The translations under genes were made by a program, and so were the position numbers. From contig CP126197.1 in the NCBI GenBank assembly GCA_030272155.1, forward strand, positions 5,076,001 to 5,140,000: a stretch of DNA of 64,000 nucleotides, given 5' to 3'. Origin of the DNA: Tetradesmus obliquus (lineage: Eukaryota > Chlorophyta > Chlorophyceae > Sphaeropleales > Scenedesmaceae). The notes below the pieces were generated by a model. That model saw only the letters and a list, made by a program, of their open reading frames with translations. It was not told the origin of the DNA and ran no database searches. Position 1 is the stretch's first letter. Each line of letters starts with the position of its first letter. Positions 10,992 through 23,700 of this stretch are shown one piece after another.

Positions 10992-13823
10992 ATGAGCAAT
11001 TATACGTGCTTGAAGCCGCTGATTGTAGTTGCTCTGCTAGCTGGGGCCCTTCTGGACGGTAAGCACAAGCAGCAGCAGCAGCGGTGGCAGCAGCAGCAGC
11101 AGGTGCAGCTGTATAGCCCCATCATGGTTGCCATCAAATATGCACAGCTAGCATGTTGTTGCCAGCAGAGGTGCACACATCATGTTTTATGTAGGTAGTT
11201 GAGTTCCTAAAAGCCACATGCTATTGCACTCACCAAACACACAGCCTTCACTACAGCTCAAACTTGTGTGCGCTACACTACAAGCTCACGCGACACGCTT
11301 TTGCCTTGCTGCATCCACCTGCATCAACCCTGGTCACCTGGCTTGCCTCAGCCCCATGCAGCAGAAAATATTTTTCAGCTGAGTCATGTTTGAAGCGCTG
11401 GTGCTGCTGCGTCACCTTGCATTAGTCTTGCGGGCCCATGTTTTGTGCTGTGCTGTGCATCAGCAACGTTCCATATTTTCGGGTGTTCGTTGCAACGTAG
11501 TTGCCTGTGCACACCGTGTAACCCCTCTTTTGCTGCTCCATGCATCAGGCCCCGCCGCTGTCGCTGGCCAGGGGCTGTGCCTGCCTGGCGCCCTGTCCTA
11601 CATAGGCTGCCACATTGACAGGCAGGGCTACCTGGCAGATGTCTCCTACTACAGCAGCAGCGCAGAAGAGCAGCTGGCAGTGTGCGGCTCCAGCACACAG
11701 CAGCTGGCAGCAGCACAGCTTACTGTCCTCGTCAGGTCTGTGGGCGAGGTGATAACAAGCCTGCAAGTCTGCGGTGATGCAGGTGGTGTGCGGGGCTTGG
11801 TGTTTGAAACCAGCCTAGCTCAGGCCTACAGCTGTGGGCAGACGTCTGGCAGCTGCAGCAGGCTGGCAGGCGACGGCGCAGCAGCGCTGACAGGGTTTGG
11901 CGCGGAGTGTGGTTCAGTGGGCACCGCGCTGAGGGTTCAGGGCATAAACTCGCCCTGCTGGAACAAGCTGGTTGAGCAGCCCACGTCACCCTCCAGTGAG
12001 TCACGAATATTCGCTAGTACTGCTAGCAAGTAGTTGCAAAAAGGACATCATCGAACATATGATGAGGAACCACCAACTAGTGACAGCAGGCGTCACTGCA
12101 CTGCGGCTCCTGTCACCAGTGTCACGGAACTCCAGCAGCAGCAGCACCAGCTCCAGCAGCACCAGCAGCACAGTCATGCACATATTACCTGGGTGCAGCA
12201 TCAAGCAGGGATTTCCACAGAAATTACATTCCTTCAGCGCCTTTGTGAATTGCGGCCGACCAGCATGTTGTTAACGTTGATGCGGTGCTTTCACCATGCC
12301 TTGCACACGCCGCAGCTAGCCAGTGCCAATCATTGCCATGTACACCTGCCCTGCATGCAGGCTGCGCCCCCGGCTATGGCACCCCTGGCGGCGGCCACCC
12401 CTGCCGTCAGTGCGGGGCGGGCGAGTGGGGCCCTGGGGGCGGGCAGCCCTGCATGGCCTGCCCAGCAGGCACGCTGTCACTGCAGCCGGGAGCGGCGGGC
12501 TGCAGTGAGTGGTGCTTCGGTGCTCAGGCTAGGGAGCTGCAGCTGTACTGTATCACCTGCGTGCAGTGCATGGGAATTGAGTGGTTTGAAGCACAGGCTA
12601 GGGTGCTGCGGCTGTGATGTGGTTGTGCGGTTGGGCTGTACACGCCGTCAGTGCTTGGTACTGGCAGTGCTAGTACAGGGCGCCAACAGGCCGCAGCACT
12701 GTTGGTTCACACCGTGCTGTTGTATGGTTTAGTTTCTTGTGCTTGGATCAGCCTGGCTGGCAATCATAAGTGCAGAAGGCAGCACGTGCAGCCCTGCTGC
12801 AAAGGGTACACTTCTGTAAATCTCATAATGGCTGTGCTGCTGCTGCTGCACCGCTGCTGCCACTGCAGCCTGCCTGCCCGGCTTTGGCGCTGTGTCCTTC
12901 TCCAAGGGCGAGTGCAAGCGCTGCCAGCCTGGCTCCTTCTCACCGGGAGGCAGCCTGGCCCCCTGCAGCGCCTGCCCACCTGGCATGACCAGCGTGCTGG
13001 GCGCGGTGTCGGCAGTCTTCTGCGTGTGCAGGGCAGGTGCGTGCTACACTGAAACGAAACTGTTGATTGAACAGGCACAGGTATGCGTGCTGCTATATGT
13101 CAACAAACGACTGCATGTAGTAGCTGCTGTGCTGCATGCTACTATTGTGCAGGCACTGTTCAGTATGTAGTGCTGCGCAGCTCGTGTGCAGCAGATCCAG
13201 GGAATGTGAGCACGGGTGGTGCGACGCTGTATAAACTTCTGCTCGAACGTAGCAACTAACTGATAAGTTGCTTGCATGCTGTTGCAGGCACAGGGTGGGA
13301 CGGCAGCCAGTGTGCTGAGTGCCCAGCGGGCTCTTACGGCGCAGGAGCAGAAGCTCCAATCCGCGCCCCCGGCAGCGAGCACACTCCATACCCTGAATGC
13401 ACAGACGACGTGGCTACCTGCAGCGCAGTTGGATTTACAGCACTGACGCGCAGCATGTTTGCGGCGGTCACTCAGCCTGCAGATTCAGCGCCTGCAGGCT
13501 GCATTCCGTGCGGGGATGGATTCACAACAAGCAACAGCGGGTCAACCAGCAGAGATGTGTGCTGTGAGTTGCTGCTGCTTCCTCTTACCATGTATGACAT
13601 TGCCAGTCATATAATGGCAATCTGTGACATTGCGATCGAAGAGCCTTGAGAAGGCAGCAACATACAGGAAATGTGTTGTTTGGTGATGTGCTGACATTGT
13701 CAGCAGTGATGCTTTGACGCACGCATGGCTATTGCATGAGGTACATGACGCACAGGTGTCACCGGTGTACGGCGTGCCGAAACCGGCTGGCCGTCCTACT
13801 GCGTTCATGATGTCGTGACATAG

Positions 13824-13874
<51 letters not shown>

Positions 13875-14847
13875 CGCAGTCAAGATGGCATCTACCCCGC
13901 CACCCCCGCCGCCGCCGCCCCCTTCGCCGCCACCCGCGCCACCCCCACCTCCCGCACCGCCCTCGCCGCCACCAGCACCCCCGCCCCCCCTCAGGTGATA
14001 CAGAATTCACCGTTCTTTGTATATAGCTCCTGCTCCTGCTGCTGCTGCACTGAGCACAGATTGCCTTGTGCTGGGAGCCAGTCCTCATGGTGTGTGCTGT
14101 GAGCACCAACGGCTCAGCCAGATATATTACACCCCCCTTGGCTGGTAACATCACCCAAAAGCTGCAGTTGTTCGGTGTTTTTGCAGTAGCAGCAGTGCAG
14201 TTCAAGCGCATCTGCTGAAGTCGTGTCGACTGCCCACGCAGCCTGCGAAAATCACCACGAACAATGCAGCTTGTGCAGCTCACCACAGTCCAAGCAGCTT
14301 GTCAGGCCAGCAAGTGCAGCTGCGTGGGCTTGCCAGATGCCATCACACTTGCTGCATATCAAACAACGCGCTGACAAATGTGGTGCTGCCTGCCGGCTCG
14401 TGCCGCCGCCGCTGCTGCTGCTGCTGCTGCTGCTGCGTCAGGCCTCCGCCGCCGCCCACGCCGCCCGCGCCGCGCTCTCCGCCGCCGCCGCCGCCCCCGC
14501 GGCCGCCGCCGCCGCCAACCCCTCTGCCAGATCTGCTAGATGTCGAGAACGACTGCTTGTACTGTCAGCCGCAACGCATCCGCGACGACATCACAGACAT
14601 GTGCCGGGACCCAAGATTCATGCCCGGCAACATTGTGCCGATCGACAGGCTGTGCGACTGTCAGGACCCTGAGTGTACTGACGCCACCGTAACGTACACC
14701 TCGCCTGTGCCTGGGCTCATCACCACCAACTCAAACGGCCCTTTCATTCAATGCGACGTGGCGATTACGCGGACCGAGCTGGTCATTGTTGCTACTGGGG
14801 CGCGGCCTTGCACCACACCACTGGAGGTGCCCATCAAGGGCTATTAG
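10992..14847 (+). CDS. Secreted Cys-rich, Pro-rich extracellular matrix protein, copy 2
   Basis: Seven exons: 10992-11058, 11549-11995, 12361-12504, 12869-13036, 13288-13563, 13880-13994, 14442-14847; 1623 nt, 540 aa. The first six exons have exactly the lengths of copy 1 (67, 447, 144, 168, 276, 115 nt) with the same phases; only the last exon is shorter (406 against 463 nt), mostly through a shorter polyproline shaft. The signal peptide ends in the same LLAGALLDG. The Cys-rich head and Cys repeats are almost identical to copy 1, while the introns hardly align. This marks a tandem duplication with conserved protein function and free intron drift. The C-terminal domain (IRDDITDMC, CDCQDPEC, VPIKGY) is more diverged but keeps its Cys residues. 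Same inferred role as copy 1: wall or ECM glycoprotein. Confidence 0.85.
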
Positions 14848-14907
14848 AATCAACTAGACCTCTGGGTGTGCGGAGCAAGATGGTGTGACAGGGTTTGGTT
14901 GGCGGCA

Positions 14908-14955
14908 CTGCATCAAGGGCTTTAAACACCATGGGTGTGTGGTTTAGGTGCTGTG
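14908..14955 (+). repeat. Partial duplicate of the ECM gene 3' end
   Basis: GCATCAAGGGCTTTAAACACC and GGGTGTGTGGTTT repeat the end of the coding sequence and early 3' flank (CATCAAGGGCTATTA..., GGGTGTGCGG at 14832-14873). It is more similar to the 3' end of copy 1 (8902-8935) than to its immediate neighbour in the GGTTT part. Confidence 0.55.
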
Positions 14956-15024
14956 CAGCTGGGCTTGTTGGACTGCACTGCATATAGCACGCCACAGTGC
15001 CACATGCATGCTTGTCTGCATCAT

Positions 15025-15070
15025 GGTTTAGGGTTTAGGGTTTAGATGGTGTTTAAGGTTTAGGGTTTAG
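15025..15070 (+). repeat. Interstitial telomere-like TTTAGGG repeats
   Basis: GGTTTAGGGTTTAGGGTTTAG followed, after six bases, by GTTTAAGGTTTAGGGTTTAG. This is the plant/green-algal telomere unit (TTTAGGG) rather than the Chlamydomonas TTTTAGGG unit. A further degenerate GGGGTTTAGGGG lies at about 15719. Confidence 0.8.
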
Positions 15071-16648
15071 AAGGTGTTGAGGGTTGGTTGGCTGGTCGGC
15101 GTGGCACCACGCGCCCCTTTGTATCAAGCATGGCACGGCTGCATGCGTTGACACCTCCTGTAAAAAGACACACCTGTGTGGCCGAGGTCATGGAACTTGC
15201 CTGCAGGTCCAAGAGTGGCGTTAGCACTGTGTGCACCTTTTTGGTGCTGAACACGCCACGGTTGGGTGACCCATGCTGTATGTTGCCTGGTGCACTGTTT
15301 CATGTTGGGAGGAACAGGGCAGGGGATGTAGCAACAGACTTGTGTTTGGGTTCACACCCAAACGTCCTGCTTTATGAGAGGGTACTTATGTGTGGGTCCT
15401 CGCCCGGACCTCCGAGGTATGAGCCACAACGTGGTGAACGCACTGTCGGTTGTGTATAGGGATGGTCGTTGCGCGGCATTGCCGCATGTTTGGGGTCTGG
15501 CGCGCACCAACGTTGCCCCATGGGTGTTGATCGCAGTTTCAGCATCCCAGCAGCCTGTGCAGCTTGTTGAGTGGATGTTGCTGCACTAGTGCGTGCACCT
15601 TGGTGCATCCCTTTGCTCGCCACAAACGTTCGGGGCATTCCACGTATCCTGAGGAGCATCTGGCGGCCTGGGGTTTGGGGGCACCTGGCGGCCTGGGGTT
15701 TAAGGACACCTGGCGGCTTGGGGTTTAGGGGTTGGGGCATTTCACGTACCTATCCTGAGGAGCACCTGGCAACTAGCCTTGCGCCGGCAGGGCGTGCACC
15801 TGGCGTGCACTGTCAGCATCAGTGAAAGCATACTCCTGCGCGATATTGCATCGATGGCTGCTCTGTTTGTGAGCCGCCATGATGGCTGCTCTGGTCATGT
15901 ACAGGGGTGCAGGATGGTTGCGAGCCGCCTTGATGCAGTGGCATCACCTTGCACGGCAGCATCTTGTGGTCTGCACGCGTCATCTGCCGCAGATGAGTCA
16001 GGCTGACTGGCATTATTTTGCATAGTGCTTGTAATGGGTCACCTGCATGCACGTTGTAAAATGACGAATGTTAAACAAAGCCAAGATCCCAAAGGACGCT
16101 GGTCATGCACAGATGCGCACCTTCAAGCAATGCTGAGCCAGAAGACACCCACCAAAGTCTCCTGGCACCGCAATAAGTCTTTGTACTGGCGCCTAGCGCT
16201 GAATATCGTGGAAGAAATTGCTGACGAAGTTCTGCCATCATGGCTCACTTGCAGGACAGCTCAACACACTGCAGCTGTTACACAGCATCGCTTTCACCAC
16301 CTGTTGCCCAGCTGCTGTCAGCAGCAACCGGCAGAGAGCAGACACAACACACATTGCAAACCCCTGCACATCTGAAATCACGCATCCTGCCATCCTCAGC
16401 CAAGCAAGTTCATACAACTCATGGCGCCCAACCCCACCCCACACCCCGGCATATGTACAAACAGAGGTCAAGCAAAAGGGCGGCGCTCCCCACACATGAA
16501 CAAACGTGTGCACAGCTAGTCACGTGACCAGTACCAAGCGCCTATAGGCGAGACAGCTATCTCAAAAGGTACCGGTACAACACTTCTGCTAAACCCATGC
16601 GCGGCTAGGAGACTGCTCCTGCTGCCAACACAACACGGCTCCACCAAA
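15071..16648. other. Gene-poor stretch between the ECM cluster and the KDM5-like gene
   Basis: No open frame here looks like a real protein. A short array around 15659-15730 repeats TGGCGGCCTGGGGTTT three times, and CACGTAtCCTGAGGAGC motifs flank it (about 15645 and 15745). The right part (about 16278-16648) is probably the 3' UTR of the minus-strand gene ending at 16649. The rest shows nothing I can name. Confidence 0.4.
16278..16282 (-). terminator. Candidate TGTAA polyadenylation signal of the KDM5-like gene
   Basis: TGTAA on the minus strand, 367 nt after the stop codon. TGTAA is the usual polyadenylation signal of chlorophycean algae. Position is plausible but a pentamer can occur by chance. 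Confidence 0.35.
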
Positions 16649-18801
16649 CTAAGCCATCTCGTCTTGCTGCTGCAACCCTGCTGCAGCATCTGCTGCTGCT
16701 GCTGCTGTCGGTGTAGCTGCCCTGCCAACAGCTGCCTCTTGACCTGCAGCAGCCTGCCTCACCCCTGCTGCTGTTCCAGCTCCAGCAGCAGCAGGAGGCA
16801 CGCTGCCACTCCTAGCAGCTCCTGCACTGCCACTCCTAGCAAGGCCACCACTGCCCCTAGAACCCCCAGCAGCAGCAGCGGCAGCAGCAGCAGCATACGC
16901 TGCTCTTGCTAGCCCTGGTGGAAGCCCTGCAGGGCCCCCGAGGCCAGACAGCAGCGCAGCAATGTTGCCAGCTGCAGCACCACCGCCGCCTGCTGCCTGC
17001 TGCATTGCCAATCCTGCAAGCGCTGCTACTGTATTTGGTGACAGCGCGGCATGTTCATGGCTGGCAGCAGCAGCAGCAGCCGCAGCCGCCGCTGCAGCTG
17101 CAGCAGCGCCCTGGCCGCCGCCACCTGCAAGTGAGGCCAGCAGTGCTCCAATGTCACCTCCAGGTAAACCGCCAGCAAGCCCTGCTGCTGCTGCTCCCTG
17201 CATAAGCCCTGGGTTTAGCAGCTGGGCCATTGCTTGGATGTTGCCAAGTAAGCCACCAGGACCTCCTGCTGCTGCACCATGATGCTGCTGCTGCTGCAGT
17301 GCTGCTGCTGCTGCCTCCCTCGCAGCAAAGCCCAGCGCTACAGGATCACCGATCAAGCCGCCAGCAGCAGCAGCTGCCAGCGCTGCAGCAGCCGCCGCCG
17401 CCGACGGCTGCAGCGACAAATCGCTGCCGCCAGCCACCGCTGCTGCTGCAGCCGCCGCAGCCGCCGCCTGTGTGGCTGCTGCAGCAGCAGCAGCAGCGTC
17501 CAGATGCAGCAGCCCCTGCTGCTGCTGCTGCTGCTGCGGTGACGCCTGCAAGTGCTGCCGCCGCTGCTGCATGGCGCCCCCTGTTCCAGAGTACACCCCT
17601 GGCTCTAGCCGCTGCTGCATTGCAGGCCGCACTGCTGCATGTGCATGTGCTGCTGCTGCTGCTGAGTCAGAATCGCCATGGCCTGCCTGCTGCTGCGCTG
17701 CTGCCATGCTTGCCAGCCACTTGGCGTGCTCTGCTGCCTGTCGCTCCTGCACTGCTGCTGCTAGCTCGGGAGGCATGGCATGCATGAAAGGGTAGGCCAT
17801 GCCGGCTGCTGCGCAGCAGTTGGGGCACCTGTGGTGGCGTGGCCAGCAGCAGCAGCAGCAGCAAAGTTGGGTCAGCTAGCTGGCAGGAGACAGCAATAGT
17901 AGCCTGTAGCCGTGTTGAGCGGCCGCTCTGCCGCCTTCATCAGCTGAATCCAAATGCTGCGCAGTGAAGCCTCTACACTGACACACCTAGGCAAACACAG
18001 CCTACCTGTAGTCTTGCGGCTCGACCTACCTGTCATCCTGATAATCCCTTGGCGTCACCAGGGTAGACCGGCAATAAAAGTTTTACAAACAGTAAAACCA
18101 CCATTGAAGATGGTGCCAGGACCCACATGTAACTCTGCTCTCTCTCCAAAGCTTAGGTAAGCAAAATTCAAGTGGATCGCCCACCTGTAGTCGTGCGGCG
18201 CCACCTCGCGATCATCTTGGTCATCTCTCGGCGCCGCCAGCCCCACACACTCCCAGTGGAACCAATCACTGCAGTAGTCACACCCCAGCATGGGCCTTCG
18301 CTCATCATACAGGCTCTGGCACATGCAGTATGCCTTAGCTGCCTCTGCAAGTGCTTCTGCCTCCTTTTCAACAGACACCAGCAGGTCTGGCACCCTGCTG
18401 AGGTGATTTCTGGCTTGCAGGACAGCTGCCAAGACATCCGGGTTGCTTAGAAGCCCAGCGCCGCCGCGTGCTGCGGCACTGCCCCGCGCTCCACCCACCC
18501 AAACATGATGTTGGCTGTGGTGATGCTGCTGCGGCCCGCGGCTGCGCGCTAGGGATTTCAAGTTATGCTGCAAGTTGCGTGCGGTGTCGAGCCACAATCG
18601 TGCGGCGGCTGCTTGCTGCACGACGGCTGTGAGCAGCGCGTCGTGAGACTCAGGGGACGGCGCAGACGGCTGGTGTGCTGCTGCTGCTGCTGCTGCCGCT
18701 GCTGTGGTGCGGCCGGGCTGGGGCTTGGGTGAGGGGTCTGCTGAGTAGCCTTCATCTTCGGCATCTTTGATGATGCTGGTGAGGTGCTCCAGCGTAGGCC
18801 T

Positions 18802-18837
<36 letters not shown>

Positions 18838-20435
18838 ACAGTGGATCAGCTTGGCAGAAAGGGGTAACATGGCACTTGTAGCTTGATCGGTCGACAGCAG
18901 CATGCAAAGCCAAGTACAAGTGACAAAGGACCGACAAAGATGCTGCATGTAGATCGCATAGTTAAACACCAATTGTGCCAGGCTGTCTGTGCTGTGTCTC
19001 ACTTCTTGCCGTGCCCAGCTAGGGCCACAGTGGCTCTACTCCTCCAGCTGTCTGCCTCCAGCAGCCATAGCGCCCAAGCCACTACATCATCCTGACCACC
19101 TGCTGCTGCTGCTGCATTGCCAGCTGCAGCAGCTGGTGCAGGGCGGCTGCTGCCGCGCTCGGCGGCTGGCTGCACCTCCTGCTGCTGCTGCTGCTCGTCG
19201 CTGTCCTCATCCCTGCAGAGCTCCACAAGTGCTGCCTGCTTTATGATGGATCGCAGCCCTGCTGCAGACAGCAGGTGGTGCTGCTGCTGCTCACCCTGCT
19301 GCTGCTGCTGCGGTGGTGGTGGCGGCTGGAGTTGCTGCTGCTGCTGCTGGCGCTGGCGCTGCTGCTGCGGCTGCCAGCGGTTGGGCATAGATGCGCTGCC
19401 TCCGCTGCCAGTTGGCGTGGTTGCTGCTGCCGCTGCTGCCTCTGCGAGTGCTGCTGCTGCTGCAGCTTGGCAGGCCTCATGGGAGCGCAGCAGGCCGGCA
19501 AGTGCGCCCTGCAGTGCAAAAAGAAAGATAAAAAATACACACATGTCAGAAGCGCCGAAACACAAAGGTTTGAGGGGCGCGAGGAGCGCCCCAGGCCGGC
19601 AAGCGGCCCCTGCAGTGCAAAAAGGCACTTAGAAGAAGACACGTATGTGAGGAGCACTGCAGTCACCAACAAACACAGACACATAGTGATCACGCACACA
19701 AGTACACCTACCCTCTATTAGAGAAGAGCACATGCGGCACCAATTATACACACTGCCGCACCTGCTAGCTACAGCCACACCCATGCACACAACCACACAT
19801 CAGGCACCAAAGCCTCATCACCAACATACACCTGCCAGCCAGCCCACTCCTCCAGCGTCGCGTTGACCAGCCACTCTTCAGGCATGCCAGGCATTCACAC
19901 AAAGGCAGGCATACTTTATGCACACATGTGCAGCACCTGCCAGCCAGCCCACTCCTCCAGAGCCGCATTGACCCAGCCGCTCCTCAGGCATGGCCAAGCC
20001 CAGCAGCTGCGCATCCAGCAGCAGCCCGACAACAAACACCAAGCTGCCCACCACCCCACAACCCACACGACACACACTCTTCTAGCACTGCAGCCACCAG
20101 CAACCAGCAAAGACACCCACACACGCCACAGGCCAGCATTCACACAAAGGCAGGCAATCTTTATGCACACATGTGTCACACCTGCCAGCCAGCCCACTCC
20201 TCCAGCGCCGCATTCACCAGCCGCTCCTCAGGCATGGCCAAGCCCAGCAGCTGCGCATCCAGCAGCAGCCCGCGCAGCAGCGACAGCGGCAGCGGCCGCC
20301 GCAGCCGCGCCAGGCGCTCCGCTGCTGCTTCTAATGAAGCTGCCTGGCCGTCTGCGGCCTGGCACACGGGGCAGTGCCAGCGCTTGATGGCGCGGGCTTG
20401 CTGCACGGTCAGGCCGGCACACCTGCAGGGACAGC

Positions 20436-20492
<57 letters not shown>

Positions 20493-20665
20493 CAATTAGT
20501 GACACGGCAGGTGGTGGCTAGTGCCAGCGCTTGATGGCGCGGGGCAGGGGCAGCAGCAGCAGCAGCAGCAGCATACAATTAGTGACACGGCAGGTGGTGG
20601 CTAGTGCCAGTGCTTGATGGCGCAGGCCTGCTGCACGGTCAGGCCGGCACACCTGACAGATAAGC

Positions 20666-20706
<41 letters not shown>

Positions 20707-23700
20707 GTTGTAAGTCACCAGCGTGTGACCAGCGCCAGTGCCTGATGACGCGGGCTTGCTGCAGGGTCAGGCCGATACACCTGCACAGGCAGCAGCAGCA
20801 GCAGCAGCAGCAGTGAGGGGTGGGTCTCATGCCTGCTGTTGACTGCTGTTGAAGGTTGACAGCGCAGGAGAAAGGCAGTCAAGCGCTGGCTTGCTAGCTG
20901 TGGCGGCGTGCGCTGGCATGCCCAGGATGTAAAGAGAGCAAGTAAGGAGCAGCAGGCTAGAGGCAGGTGACGTAGCTGTCATTCGGCAAACAAACATTTG
21001 TTTGAATTGTAACAATGCAACAGTGTAACAACAATTGTAACAAATTGCACGCACCTGATATGGTACCAGTCTCCGCAGGCGTCGCAGGAGATGAATGTGT
21101 CCTGCTCATGCGCCAGCAGGCACATGCAGTACACACGCCCCTCCTCCTCTTCACCACCTTCTGCTGCTGCTTCTGCACCCCCAGCACCACCCGCCGCCGC
21201 AGCAGCAGCAGCAGCGGCAGCAGCAGCAGCAGCATCGGCAGGGCCACCTGCATAGTCCCAGCTGGCACCGCTGCCATGCCGCTGCATCTGCTGCTGCTGC
21301 TGCTGGGGAGGCTCCGGTGCCGGCGCAGGCGCTGCTGCTGCTGCAGCAGCACTGGAGCCTGCATCATCATCTTCATACATGCTGTACGCCTTACGCTTGC
21401 GCTGCCTGCCTGCTGCAGACACACCCAAGTCATTCGCGCTGTGCTTCTCCCCTGCCGCCGCCGCAGCCTGCTGCTGCTGCTTGGCTGCCGGACCACCAGC
21501 AGCAGTAGGTGCAGCACTGCTGCTCTTCTTGCTGCCTTTCGGCGGCTTGCTGCCGCCAGCAGCAGCGGCAGCAGCGCTGCTGCTGCCACCGCGCTTGCTG
21601 CTGCCACCCTTCGCGCCGCCAGTTGCAGCACTCCCAAATGATGCTGTACTCGCGTGCCGCGCAAGGCCACTCGCTGCTTCTGCTGCGCTGTCAGACTGCT
21701 GCTGCTGCTGCTGCTGCTGCTGCAGGCCCCCGCCACCTGCTGCTGCTGCTGCTCCTTCGCCGAGCTGCATCAGTGCTGCACCCCCGGCCCCCATAGAGCC
21801 ATGCAGATGGTGCAGCCTTGCTGTGTGCAGCGGCTGTAGGCCGGCGTAGCGGGGTGGCATTGGGATGCCTTCTTGTGCATGCATTTGGCGCATGGCTTCT
21901 AGAGCCAGGGCAAGCCGCTCTAGCAGCACCTCGAGCAGCTTGTCAAACTTGTACAGGTTGCCGCGGCGAGCCAGCGTCCTGCACGTGTACACAGAAGCAT
22001 GCGCGAACAGAGAGCGTACTGTTGCAGCAAGCTCATTAACTACATTTGGAGCAGCTTGTCAAACTTGTACAGGTTGCCGTGTCGGGCCAGCGTCTTGACA
22101 GTACACCATAGCATGGAGCAGAACATCCAAAGAGTAAGATGCTTGCAGCAGCCACACGGACCCAACAGCAACAGCAGCAAGTGCGTTTGGGTAAGGACCC
22201 GCCCGCTGCAAGATGCTGCAAACCGCTGTATGCACACGCAAGGTTAAAAGGTGGGTGCAACCAGCAGTCGCCGCAGCAACACGGTGTGCTGCAAGCCGCA
22301 CCTGCGCCCCTTCTCCCGCCACTCCTCCACAGCAGCCATCAGCACCTTCAGCGGCTCCTGCAGTGGACTCGCAATCGGGTCAGCAGCAGCAGCATCACAC
22401 AGCAGCTGCAGCTCCGACAGCGGCGGCCGCGGCGGCAGCGGCTGCTGCTGCTGCTGCTGCTGCTGCGCCAGTGCACGTCCGCTGCTGCTGCCGGGTCTGG
22501 CGTGTTGCACCTGCTGCTGCTGCTGCTGCTGTGGGGGTGCTGCATCAACTGCCACTGGCTGCGGGTCGCCGCTGCCTGCTGCAGCCTCTGCTGCAGGAAC
22601 ATCAGCAGCAGGAGCAGCATCTGCCGCAGCTGCTGCGGCCTCTGTGTCTACTGCCTCGCCCTCTGCCTCCTGCCGCTGCTGCTGCTGCTGCTGCTCTTGC
22701 TTCTCAGCTGCTGCAGCAGCTGCAGCTGCGCGCTGCGCCCTGGCTGCTGCTGACGCGCGCTGCACGGCAGTCAGCGTGGACCGTGCTGCAGCCTCCCAGG
22801 CCGCATGGCCTTGCAGCAGCGTGCACAGCCGCTCGATGGCCTCCATCCTGCGGGTGGGGTGAAATGCAGAGAAGCTGTCAGTGAATACGCTTCAAACAGG
22901 TGTCAGTGCGCACAGTGGCAGCAGCAGCTGCGTGTGTTGCACAGCCGCTCGATGGCCTCCATCCTGCGGGTGGGGTACAAAGCAGGTTGTTGCACCACAC
23001 ACATGTACAGCTTCACACGCAGTCCAAACATCGTGCTTGTGGTCAGCAGCACGCGTGTGGGTGGCGCAATGCACAAGCGTCTGCGGCGCGGTGCACATCA
23101 ATTGCAGCAAATTGCAGGACAACAGCCCAGGGCGCCAGCAGCCCCCCAACGAAGCGGCAATGCGTTGCCCTGCCTGATCAAGTCACAGCTGCACTTGACC
23201 TCCATTGCAGCCACCCGTATACTTCACACATATGGCCCAGCTTTCTGTCTCAGTGGATGTCTCAATTCGTTCTTATACATATGGGCTGACTCGCACCTGA
23301 AAGGCAGCGCATTGCCTTGGCGAATCAGGTCATGCACATCATCCACTGCCATGCCTCTCCTGGCAGGCACGCCCCCAGGGCCTGGCAGCAGCGCAGCAGC
23401 ACCTTCCTGCCACGCCATGGCAGCAGCAGCAGCACGGCCCAGCACCTCAAGCAGGCCCCTATCCACTGGCAGAGATGCTGCAAGAGATAGCAGGCGCACT
23501 GCTTCTTCCAGGCTGCCTTTGGCGTGCATTGGGACAGCAGCAGCAATGGCTGCAGGGCTCAGCGAGTCATCTTCTTCTGCTTCATCTGCTGCTGCTGCTG
23601 CTGCGGGAGTGCCGGCTGCAGCGGAGTCGGCAGCTGCAGCAGCGCCGGCTGCTGCTGCAGGCTCCTGCAGGGTCTCATCAGCCAGGAGGTCTTCTGCATC

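Larger units (their letters stand above)
20362..21130 (-). other. PHD finger 2, split by an intron
   Basis: Exon 22 ends [27 protein letters not shown]; exon 23 starts [20 protein letters not shown]. The eight zinc ligands are complete across the join. The join uses the phase-2 AG|G codon and excludes the intervening acceptor echoes. Confidence 0.9.

Noticed and set aside
15088..15459. 123-codon open frame after the telomere-like array
   Set aside because: No recognisable domain, no splice partners, and it lies in rearranged, partly repetitive sequence.
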